The notes beneath the pieces were generated by a model, which was given only the letters and a program-made list of their open reading frames with translations, was not told where the DNA came from and ran no database searches. Made by a program: the position numbers and the translations under genes. From contig NW_006766883.1 of the NCBI RefSeq assembly GCF_000275845.1, positions 3,135,010 to 3,199,009 on the forward strand: DNA of 64,000 bases, given 5' to 3'. The DNA comes from Dichomitus squalens LYAD-421 SS1. Taxonomy: Eukaryota; Basidiomycota; Agaricomycetes; Polyporales; Polyporaceae. Every line of letters begins with the position of its first letter. Within the stretch, counting starts at the first letter, position 1. Of the stretch, positions 1 through 11,015 are shown piece by piece.

Positions 1-3000
1 GAAAGGAGGCGGCTCGACCCACAAGAGCTACCGCAGACATCGGAATTGGTACCCGCAGCACTGGTACAATCCCTCTGGCCTTTGACAGATGCTGAGAAGG
101 GTGCTGACCATTTTCCAGCGATCACAAGGCGACGGCCTGTTCATGACACAACACCGCGTCCGCCTATCCGCAGTCCGGCAGCTTCTACTCCCCAGGCTGC
201 TCAAGCCGCAGCATCGATTGAATCTCCTCGCGCACATGTCCGAACTGCTCACGATCAGGCTATGGATGTGGATAGCGATTCGGAAGACGACTCCGCTTAC
301 GGTCAGCCATAGTCTATTCTCCGATGATTTGGTCGCTGACAGAGTTACGATTTAATAGTGGAAGCAAGTAAGTAATATTATGCCGACGTTCTCAGCTCCT
401 CGCGCTTACCAAAGATGACTTAGTGATCGACACGGAGAGCGAAGACTCGGAGGTTCCATCCAGGGGCCCATCATTCGCCTTCTCCACCACTGTCGAGTCA
501 AGAAATGCTTCCATGACTTCTCTTTCGTCTTCGGCCTCCGTGGATTCCAGTGGCCGAAAGCGGACGGGCGAGTATGAACCCACTTACGGCAGACCTATCA
601 TCCCTGGTCCAAGTACAACGCGGCGTAAGGTCGCGCGCACCACGCAACAGGCAAGTCTTAATTCCAGACAGCAGGCGTGGGTCAGTCACGGCATAGACGT
701 GATAGGCATGTCATGCGTCATTTTTTCTGTCAAATCTATCTCAGCGCGGCACTGCTAACGCTGAATATGCTCTACAGACTGCTACGTTGCCGTCGCCTCG
801 ACCCGTCCCGCAGACGCCTTCTCGGTCGGGGAATGTTACGCGGACGAACTGGTCGGAGTCTCCCGCTCCCTACAAGGAAACCATTGATACTCCCACTACA
901 TCGCGCATCAGCAACGCGGTAGGAGCCCTTGGTCTCGATGAGCAACCAAGCTCGGCATCAGTGGGCCCTTCTCGCACAAAGGCGCAGACTCAGGCGCTCG
1001 ATCCATCGAGCTTCTCCGGCGTATACATCCTTGCGCACGACAAAGACATGCAAAAGCTGTTCGACAAGATCCCGCTGAGCTGGGGAGTGCAGTACGAAAT
1101 TGCTCGTGGCGTCTCCCTAGGCTTGTGGAGCTGGGACACAGTCCGCAAGGCCAAGCTGGAGTCACTCCGCGGGCCGAACAACAATGCGGCCTCTAGGGTG
1201 TCTCAGGTGCTTGGGCGCCCGCTTTGCGATATGTCCCCAAGTGATGCGGCGATCTGGTGCGTGCCATGTTTCACCAGAAGACGAGGAACATCTGACACCA
1301 AACTAGGATCGAACTCGACCGCGAAGATGCGGCGATCATTGAGAACCGCTCGCGAGGGCTCGGCTTGCAAGGGGACTTCAAGGAGAAGCCCAACTGGTAC
1401 GGGGGACAGATACAGCAGATAGCCAGGCTAGAATCGGACGGCGAAAGCTTCCGTCTAACTCTTGCGAAGATGGAGATGCGCAAGTCATACCGCTTCGCGC
1501 GCTTTCTGCACTCTCGGCGGATAATACAGGTCTCTATTCCCCAATCGATCGTGAACAACCGTGCACAGGACCTGCGTGCGTTCTTCACTCAAAAATTCGT
1601 GCTTTGCGGTCGAGTTTTTGTGGCGTTCGATGCGAAGGATAAGAAGATGTTCCTCATGGAGATCCCGGAGCAGTACGAACGTGACGCTCGTGTCCCCGGA
1701 GATGAACATCGGATTTCGTTAGAGGACTTCGTCGCATGGCACAATCCAATGCATCGTAACGGTCAACAGGCACGTATCGACAAATACGCTCTTATGATTA
1801 CTGTCTCACCTTGTGTATGTTACACAGCCAATCTCAAAGTGGGCTACGCGGTTCGACCTCGGCTTCTCTGTTTCGGTTCCGGTCATATCCATCGCGCTGG
1901 AGAACATGCACTTCATGAAGGACGAAGGTATAAGTGCCTTGTCGTCGTTCACACTCGTTAATCACCTCATATTTTCGCCCATAGCCGTACTTAACGACGA
2001 CCAGGACTGGAAGCCGCCTCCCGAGTGCATCTTGACGGACGGCTGTGGCTGGATGAACGGCGCGGCGCTCAGCGCTCTCGCAAAGCAGATAGGTCTCGAG
2101 GAGCGCCCGACCGCAGTGCAAGGACGCTTTGGGGGCGCGAAGGGCCTCTGGATCCTCCATCCTCGCGAACAGTCCTCCAACGGCGTTCCAAAGATCTGGA
2201 TTCGGGACTCACAAGTCAAGGTCAAGCTCGACTTGAACAATCTCCATCCAGCTCACACCGTTTTCGATCTGCTCGCGCCGCCGCGCGTAACCCTCCCAAG
2301 CCGACTTTCGAAGCTCACCGTACTGAACCTCGCCTACAATGGCGTTCCTAAGGAGACGTTCGTGGAGTTGATGAAGGACACGATTGAGGAGGAGGTCAAG
2401 CCACTCACGCAGTGGACCGGACCGAAGGCCATGTTCCTGCTGTGGAAGGCGGTGGAAAGAGTAGGCGGCGTGTCGATGAAGCGAGCACTCCAGCACGCCC
2501 TTGGGATATCGCGAGCACTTGGGCTGATTGGGAGAAGCATGCAAGATCTCGTGGACCGTGACGACGAGCCTCCGGAAGCCCTAGAACAGCTGGCTACCGA
2601 GATTTCTGACTTAGGCGGGGATGTCAGTGAAGAGACGATATCGACCTACACGGCACTGCGTGACCCGATCACGGGACAACCGCTAACGATCCATGGCGTT
2701 TCCTTGGATCTCATTCAAGCTGGCTTCAATCCTCTCAAGCTTGAGTTTCTGTACGAGAAGCTCAAAAAGATCGTGACGATGGCCATAGATGACATAATCA
2801 GCGACTACCACATCTCGGTTCCTCTGTCTGCCGAGGCCTTCATTATTCCAGGTATGTTCCGCCGTGTTCAGACATCACTTGTTATACATTGACATCTATT
2901 TACTTGTCATAGACCCATATGGAATCTTGAATGAAAGGGAGATACATTTCAAGTCCACTAAGAACCTAAAGGATCCGTTGGAAGATATGAACCCCCATCA

Positions 3001-4542
3001 ACTCCTGGGCGAAGTCTTGGTCTGTACCCCCTGCGCTGAGCAGTCTTCGCTACAATGTTGATAGGCCACAAATAGATTTATCGCAACCCGTGTCGTCTCC
3101 CCTCGGACGTACAAAAGGTATGTCCAGTCGGAGCAGTCGGATAGTCTTGCCGTGCGCAATATTGATTGCTGTGTATTCATGTATAGGTCACGGCAGTCCA
3201 ATGTGACGTGCTTGCTGCCTACACCGACGTAATTGTACTTCCTACCGTTGGTGCCCGTTCTTTTGCGAGCTATCTTGCCGGTGGAGGTAAGTCGGTTCCC
3301 ATACATGCGGCTACCAGCTCTGAACCATGTTCCGACATCTATAGACTACGATGGAGGTAAGCATTTCGCGTCGACGCAGTACGATTGTCAATGAAATCCG
3401 CGTTTGCTAGATGTTGCTGTCGTCATCTATGATGACAGACTTGTCAAGGACTTTACGACACCTCCAGTAACTCAGGAACCCCCAGATTTCATCAAGAACA
3501 ACTTCGAAGACATGGGAACAATCAAGCAGGTTTCGGACCTGGCGAAGGACCTTACTCAACTCGATAACGACCCCGATGCGCGCCGTCGCATGTTGCAGGA
3601 GAGCCTGTTGTCCGGACTTTCCATTACACCAATTGGGATGTATTCGGAGTTCCATGAAGGCACGGCATACGCATATGGTTATGACGCACCGGAGACGATC
3701 CGCAATGCGTTCATGTGAGCATGAAATTTTGGTGTTACGTTAGCCAACGCTCACAACCACCTGGCAGGTTCAACACGGTGCTAGACTCACGGAAGACGGG
3801 TTACCGCATCAGGCAAGAGGTTCTTAAGGACGACAAGCGCAAGTACCAGAGACAACTTCCTGACTGCATGCTGTCACGAAAGGCAGCCGAGAAAAAGAAG
3901 CAGTCTTGGGACCGGGGAGACATACCCTTCCGGCGGGATCGTCGTCTTGGGCAGTTCATTCTCGACGAACTATTCGCTGCAGGTCGCAAGATGCGAGATG
4001 AGCAAATCACTCGATATGATCGCTTGAAATCCCACGCGTCCTTTTCTATGGACGACGACCTCCTCCGTCCTTGGAAAAGGGTCAGGCCGTGGCTCGGCGA
4101 TTCATCCCCAGTTGCACGCGATCTCGAGGCGATCCAGCGGCATGTCGAGAAGCACATCGAGCGATGGCGGGCTATCACCGCGAATGCTCGAACGCCCTTC
4201 AAGCGCGGTTCATCGTCAACCAAGGACAAAGCCACAGGATCTGAGTCTGGCAAGGGGGCACAGGCTCAGTACAACGATCTTGCACGATCATTTGCGACTG
4301 TGCCTGACATCTCGCCGGATACGCTACTCGCGTCCATCGCGTCCATCCCAGAGCTCAAGGCGTCATGTGCCTACACGCTCAAGCCTGGTTTCGCGTGGAG
4401 CGTTGCGTTTCAAGCGCTGTGCCATATCAAGGCAGGTGCACAGGGTTCAGTCGCGGTCACGGCTGATTTCGCAGAGGTGATGTCCATCCCTGCTTCCACC
4501 AATCGAGTCCTTGAGCAGAGCAGGCTTGCGCTGACTTCGTAA
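1..4542 (+). CDS. Cellular RNA-dependent RNA polymerase (RdRP, QDE-1 type), 5' partial
   Basis: Copies RNA into double-stranded RNA for the RNA-silencing (quelling) pathway. The reading frame is open to the left edge, so the start lies outside the window. I place twelve exons: 1-301, 415-680, 778-1256, 1307-1769, 1828-1927, 1985-2851, 2913-3019, 3076-3117, 3187-3286, 3345-3356, 3411-3714 and 3768-4542. All phases join, giving 1271 residues to the TAA stop. The first ~250 residues are Ser/Pro/Asp-rich and probably disordered. Family signatures follow in the expected order: WHNP...KWATRF, LTDGCGWMN, QGRFGGAKGLW, YRNPCRLPSDVQKV, and the catalytic LAGGDYDGD loop, whose aspartates bind the metal. 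The C-terminal ~260 residues match the usual helical end of the family in length. Intron 1770-1827 appears to be GC-AG. The PF05183 family assignment is firm. Confidence 0.93.
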
Positions 4543-7124
4543 TATCCAACCATAATCTTGATTCCCGATTTGCGATTGTATGTTGTATTTCATGGAACTT
4601 GGGTTGACCTCTGCACTGTTATATCCTGGATTTGTACAACTACCTAGCCTCGTATCACTACTGATATTTATCCTGAATCTCGCAGATCGCATTCAACCTC
4701 GAAATTTCGAAAATGTGGATTGCTTGGAAACCAAAGGCCATCAAGGTGCCCGCCGTCTACGTCCCGAGTGATGCTCGCGTGCAGCAAGTTCGTGGTCTCG
4801 GCGTACGTGTGCTCTAGGCGGTGATCAACCTCATCGATCGGACCATTGAATCCTCGTTGACGACATTCGCTATGATCCGAGCGTACCCGCCACACCGGCG
4901 ATCGGGTTTCCCTTTGCCGGAACGTCTATCTGCTTTGTGCGCCCTGGATACAGCCCTACACATGTATAACGTACGTACGAGAGCCGTGAAGAAACATTGA
5001 AGAATCGACCGCGAACGAGGGTTCCTACGGCACGAAGGCGCAATGATGCTAGAAGAACGAGCTCGCGTTGGCTAGAAGAGCCGCGCTTAGCATCATGAGG
5101 CGACCGCACGGTGCGTACCCTAATCGTAGCCATCCCATGATCGTGAATGTTCAATTTCATGTGAGTCGGGAGAGCGCGGTGAATGCGGCCGCCGTGACGT
5201 AGGTACCATTGATGAACTATATGTCTGTCACTGTTTATGTCCGTCACTGCGGAGCTGTGGCTGGGAGCCGACAGGTTAAAGTAGAAAACGTCCCGTGCTG
5301 AGAGACAAATGCGAACTCACCTAGCGAGCAACGAAGAGGGAGAAAAAAAGGAAAGGAGACAGCGCTCGTCTGACACTCGTTCGTCTCCGCTAGTCCTATG
5401 CATCTTGTAGCTCTCTTGCACTACTGGCGATTGAGGTGTGGACGAGCGAGCACACCGGTGCGGGCTTGGCCCCAAAGATCCCGGGCGTAGTATTGTGAGT
5501 ACTCGAGCTATTCGACTTTTGCGATCAACTACTGTTCGGCCGTGGAAACGATGTATCTCGTTGAGAGAGGGTGCGTTGGTTCGAGTCGGTGTGGTATTCA
5601 GATGGCCGGTTCGACCAGTTGCCTAGGAAGTCAAGCACTTTGGAGTTGATGTATTACCTTGCGCGAGGATGGGCATGAGGCTGTCCTTCTGCATTACTTA
5701 CTAGAGGAGTCACCGGCAAGACGGAAAGCCACGTACTCAACAATAGTGAAGCTCGCTTACAACATGTATGGCTGCTGATGCCATGTATGACTGATATTGA
5801 ATAACTCACCTTGACGAGATGCAGATAGCGAAGCGTCCTTTGCGGCAATGGGAACGGCGGCGGCACTTGGCAGCCCGTAGGGCCGTGACGTCTCGACTAG
5901 AAAGACGACCAGACCGCATGATAGTATGCAGGCAAGCAATGGTCTACATTGTTCGCAGATAAAATGTTGGGCATGATGTAATCTGATGAGCTGCAGTGGA
6001 CCCTAGTATATGGGTTACTTATATCAGTTCAACTGTGTTCACGGTTTGATATCTAGGCTCAACTGTCTGGGACTCCACCATAGTGTGACTTGTTCACATT
6101 CAACCGAGCCGATCGCCCCTGAGCTCGGTGTGAGCCGGTATTCCAAATCGAAGCGCTTCGGAGATTTCGGACCGAGCGGCGTTGGCATACGCGAAGATGA
6201 AGCGTTTTCTCAAACTCCCCTAAACCCCTCGTACTCCTCGCCAGCAGCGCAGAGAGTATGCAGAGTGGTAGTATGAGGATTCTGATTGCGCTCCTCTTCC
6301 TGTAATGCACATGGTGAGACTGCATTCATCTTCGCGCCTGCCACAACTTATCCAACCCGTTGCTCGTCAGTGCGACGCTCGAACGGAATAAGATATTTAG
6401 TGCTCAGGACCCCTTGTCGGGTGACCAAGCACTGCCCGAGTCCTGCTCTTCCCGCAGCTCACCGGATGGAAGCTCACGGTGACTTAACAGGCCTGTACAT
6501 GCGGGCTAAGTCCACACGCTGCCGCGATTCTGATCATACTAACGCAGCAGTCATACCCTTGAACGGAGACATTACGACATTAGCTCACGGAGCACCGCTT
6601 GGTTGGTTGCGGAACTGCGATGCGGGCTGATCTATGCTTTCCACTGAGACCGTGCATGGCAGAGCCCATCAGTAAGCAGAGGTGCGTCGCCATTCGTGTG
6701 AGGTACCACATATTTTGTAACTGCGGACCTCAAAATATGCAAACCTTTGAAATATGGAAGGACCTCCTCCCTCTGCTCCTCCCTTCGGAGCTATCTCAGC
6801 GTCTGGACAAGCTACGCGAACTCTGCCTCTGCTTCTGCTTCTACTTCTACTTCTGCTGGGACTTGAACTCACCCCATGTGAACGTGACGGCCCCTTCTGT
6901 TCGTTCTGTTGCTAGAACTACATCGGTAGTTGTCTCGCTCCTTGCCAGAAAGCGCCGTATCGGGATTGCGGTCAGACGCTCTGCGCACGCAGGTTCGACA
7001 ACAAGGCATGTGGTAATCTCATGAAATCCTGCAACATGATCCAGTCACACGGACAAATAACCTACCATGGCGATATGTAAAGAGCCAGTGCCTCCTCGGC
7101 TGACATGACACGGCCCCCTCAGCC
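4543..7124. other. Intergenic stretch, no supported gene
   Basis: No reading frame here shows family motifs or a convincing splice chain. One minus-strand frame at 5757-5939 begins with a hydrophobic, signal-like segment (MLACILSCGLVVFLV) and runs to a possible gtgagt donor at about 5810. It could be the first exon of a small secreted protein, but I could not join it to further exons. A CT-rich simple stretch lies near 6820-6860, and a short perfect inverted repeat lies at 6709-6739. Confidence 0.4.
6709..6739. repeat. Short perfect inverted repeat
   Basis: The 9-nt arm CATATTTTG (6709-6717) is followed after 13 nt by its exact reverse complement CAAAATATG (6731-6739). It lies about 390 bp upstream of the P450 start. 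It may be a protein-binding dyad or chance in an A/T-rich patch. Confidence 0.35.
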
Positions 7125-9671
7125 ATGGAGCACTACTGCCTCTTCGCTGGTCCCATCGCTCTTCTGCTCTACGGTCTGTATGTCAGACGCCCTGCGGTAA
7201 GCTCCATTCCCAAAGATTGTGAGAGTAATTATAGTAACAGCCGCATTAGATTCCAAAGAATCGTTTACCCCCCATCGTTGACATTCCGGTACTCCGCGTC
7301 ACCGCTTCAGACCGTACCTTCGTACTTACATGCCGCTTCGCAGGCTGAAGACATCTTCTCCAGACCCCGCGAGGCTTACGGAGAAGCATTGGCGACGTAT
7401 GGGCCTGTAATAGGTGTACGGCGCAAGGGAAATGTATGGTTATCTGGACTATCATCCATTCGCGTTGGCACTGACTATACCTCATTGTGCGCGTGCACAG
7501 CTCGAATACATCGTCAATCAAGAGTATGCCCGCCATGTCCTAACCTGTGACCGCCTCTTCAGCTTTGAACAGGGTTCCGCCGCCGTGGGTATTCGTCGCC
7601 GTCGCGAACGCGGCTTGTGCTAACCAGCCCATCTAGATCATGAACCTCCAGCCCATCATGGCGTTCACCCAAGGGACCCTTTTTCGTGACCTGCAGGATT
7701 TCGTCAGGGACGGCATCGTGAACCGGATCGATGAGATTGTCTATAGGAGTAAGCGCTCTTCCATCCCGTACAATCATCGCTGTGGAATTGTTCATCCGAG
7801 ATATCAGTTTGGCCCCTCTTCCAGAAAGACACGAAAGAGTTCATAGATCTCGCCGCTGACGGCCTGAAGTCCGGCAAGCATCCGAATTGCTTCGAACATT
7901 TTCACAACACGATCGCCGAGACGACCTTGATTCTTCTGCTGGGCCAGGTAGCGTCGGGTCCCGTTGCCTTGTTTGTAGATTCGGCTGACGACGTCGAGGA
8001 CAGGATTATGTCAACGAGCAAAATCTTTTGATCATTGAAGACGTCTCGAACGGTATGGCCGAGCTCACGGGGCAGTATCAGAACTTCTCGATGATCGGGA
8101 GATACCTGCCGATCCTTTGGATCCTGTACACCTGGTACGTGTCCTCGTCTACACCGGCCTCTTCTCTTCCTTCTCCACGCTATCACCTGTCGTGGAGAGC
8201 TGATAGACGTTTGACTTCCCATTCCGTCAGGGTGAAGGTGATGCTGATCACCATCCCGTTCGGCTTCCTCCGTAAATACGGACCCAAGGTTTGGCGCGAC
8301 ATCGATCGCTATGAGGAGATTAGCCGGTCCAGGAAGCTGTCTCCAAAAGACGAGGTGGGTCTGGTGGTGTTGTTCTTTGTTCGGTTCGGAGATGGCCATT
8401 CTGACGCATGCGACTGGACACAGCCGAGGACGGTCTTGTATCTCATTGTCAAGACATACATGCCTCGTGATGGAAAACGAATCAGCGCACCTCGACGCCT
8501 TTACATCGCCGTGTTGTTACTATGGTCAGTCCGCTTCGCAATACAAACCCACCTCATGCGCACTCTCTCAGCGTCGTTGTCAGCTTGATTTTCGCAGCAG
8601 TCCACACGACGTGAGCGCATTTCGTAATCGTTTCCACCATATTCTCACATCAACCGTTGGTCGGCTACGCAGTACCGTTGTCTCCCAATGGGTGCTATGT
8701 CAGCTTGCCATGCGGCCGGAATACCTTGCCCCGCTTCGTGAGGAGCTCGCAAGCGTTCTTGAAGAGGATGAATCGGGTGCTCTTCGTCTAACTGCGCAAT
8801 CGCTTCGGGAAGCCCGCTTGATGGACTCCTTCATACGAGAAGTGATGCGCCTGAAGGGCGACACGATCTCGGCCATGCGGTACACCACCTGCGACGTCCC
8901 CCTTGGTGATGCGATTCTACCGAAGGGTGCGTTGCTTGCCTCACTGCGCAATACTGTCTTCCTCGCGCCCGGCCTGAGCTCCCTGCCCTTATGGAGTTCT
9001 CCAGTAGACCGGGCGTAAATCCTTCGTTTGAGCGTTGACCGGTGCTCCGAAACAAATCACATAGATCACTGATAAACCGATCCGTAGGACACTTCGTGAC
9101 AGCGATGTCAACGACCGTGCATGAGAACCCGGAAGTATTTGGGGAACAACCCCGCGAGTTCAACGGGTTCCAATGGGCTGAGCTTGGAAAAGAAGCAGTG
9201 ATGACAGGGCCTGCGCACATTGTCTTCGGCTTGGGCCGGTTCGCGTGTCCAGGACGCGTCCTCGCCGTCAACGGTACGTGCTGTGATTGACCACCAGCAA
9301 AGTCGGCTCATCACTGACGTCGACGTTGTCTCATTCCCAATGCACGATCCTCGCTGCCACTGCATGTGATGATTGCTCCATGCTAATCTTCAGAGATTAA
9401 ATTGATCGTCATGTCGTTAATTGCGCGTGCGACCCCAACATTGCTTGAAGGCAGATTCGAAGTATCGGACCCTTTGAACACGGTGAGTATGCGATCCTAT
9501 CTGATGTTCGATTGGGGTACCATTGTGATTCCGACGCTCGCTATTCTCCGGTTTATGCTTTGCGCTCAAAGCTGACATACCATCTTCCATTGTTTTCCTC
9601 AACAGGTAACCCAGCCCCCAAAGGGCACTCTCGTATTCCAGCCGCTTGAGAAGCCATACCTTGAACTTTGA
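7125..9671 (+). CDS. Cytochrome P450 monooxygenase
   Basis: Haem-thiolate monooxygenase, probably bound to the ER membrane and supplied with electrons by a separate P450 reductase. The substrate cannot be told. The start at 7125 gives a hydrophobic anchor (MEHYCLFAGPIALLLYGLYV) followed by RR. Downstream exons show helix I as SLIFAAVHTT, the helix K ExxR as EVMR, and the haem loop FGLGRFACPGR with its ligand cysteine, followed by a typical C-terminal strand ending near LEKPYLEL. The AAVHTT form of helix I and the FGLGRFACPGR loop resemble fungal trichodiene-oxygenase/ent-kaurene-oxidase-like P450s. There are more than ten short introns. Several were checked and keep frame, for example 8028-8580 into the helix I exon and the last intron before VTQPPKGTL. 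The exon between helix K and the DPxxF-like region (about 8940-9090) is the least certain. The gene looks intact. No terpene cyclase or other biosynthetic partner lies beside it. Confidence 0.85.
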
Positions 9672-11015
9672 CCGGCGAGAAGACGAGAAGAATTACACGA
9701 AGGGTTGTCGAATTGCGACAAGCATTGCAGCCTCGTTTTCTCTCTCCCACGTCCCGTTCGGCATCTCTGCACATCCAACGGCTCCTTCATCTGCCCCACA
9801 TGTAGTTGCTATCCTTCCTGTCCTTGCTATGTCTATCTTCTTTGATTGAGTTCAACAGCTGTGAGAGCGGTGTGGCCTACGCTGACACGCCGCTCCTCAC
9901 GCCCCTATCTTTACTAGGGTCGCTGCTTGCTGTCGCTGCACTGTCTCTCTGGTAACTCCGTTTTGTATGATTCCTACAACGCCCGCACTCTCACGACCAT
10001 AGCCCATACTGCTTCCCCCCCTCTGTAGTTATAAATTTCTATCGTGGTCGTTTTCTGATATGTACGTGGTCGCCTATACAGTGTACGTACATTCCAGTAT
10101 GTTCAAGTCGAAGGGTTCCCATGCGGCCGTTCCAAGGACTGATGTCCAGAGCACAAACCATGCGGACTTTGCTCTCCATGCACGTAATGCCGACGGCCAC
10201 GGTTTCGGGCCTTCGGAGCAACGACTTTCGAGGAAGGTCTACCCGGTAGGTCTAGATGGTCTCAATGTCGACCGAGAGGAACCATAGGCGCCGTCCGTTC
10301 TTCTCAATCGATAACCGACCGTGTCCGCACGGGGACCTGGGAGCTTGGTACGTAAACTCCAGCTCACCGTAACTACATTGTCATTTCGGACATGTGCATT
10401 TGTGATGAAAGACAATGGCTTCCAGCAGATTGGCAGTATGGATTCCGTCCGACTGCAGGCGCGGGCAGCAATTGCATCCGCCTCTTCGTACGTCGGACTT
10501 TCCGATTTGTTGGCGCCATTCGTGCAAGCAGAATCCCCGCCGCGAGCGTTACAGCCATCACCCTGACACATTGGAGACCCTATCTTGTACTGGCCGAAAG
10601 CGGAGAGTCGTGATTAACGAGATTATCTTATAATGAAATAGTCCGCGACATGATTAGCGACACAGCAACGAGCGTAAGTAGACAGGATAGACGTGGGGTA
10701 AGCACAACGGTCAGCGAGGACGACATATTATACGCAAAGATAGCACAAGATTATGAGAGATCAGGGGGCATGATGTGGGAACTGACCGCACAAGATGGCG
10801 ATGTGGTATGGTGCGGAAGGGGGGGGGGGGTGTCGTGACAGTTCGTACTCGTTTGACCAACAGGGTTTATGTTTTAAGCCAGTATTCCATCCAGACCGAA
10901 ATCAGAGAATCTAAGGGAGCCCGTATTGGGTATAGAGACACAGTGCGTACGGCGCCCGCACCCTACGCACGTTTGAACGACTAGTGCAGTCCCTGTTAGT
11001 ACAGCGCTCGGTATG
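9672..11015. other. Intergenic stretch, no supported gene
   Basis: No convincing coding sequence. It contains a run of 12 G at about 10819-10830, and at 10620-10637 a short A/T-rich string almost identical to the inner part of the terminal repeat of the transposon at 33.5 kb. An alternative last exon of the downstream magnesium transporter could reach 10981. Confidence 0.4.
10620..10637 (+). repeat. Fragment resembling a transposon terminal repeat
   Basis: The string GATTATCTTATAATGAA matches positions 33559-33575 inside the left terminal repeat of the element at 33552-34157, but the outermost CAGTT is missing. It may be a fossil end of a related copy. No partner end was found nearby. Confidence 0.3.

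Noticed and set aside
651..680. Possible GC-AG donor (gcaagt) early in the RdRP gene
   Set aside because: A normal GT donor at 681 gives the same phase with the same acceptor, so the GT-AG reading is preferred.
5560..5620. tRNA-like B-box (GGTTCGAGTC)
   Set aside because: No matching A-box or cloverleaf can be drawn around it.
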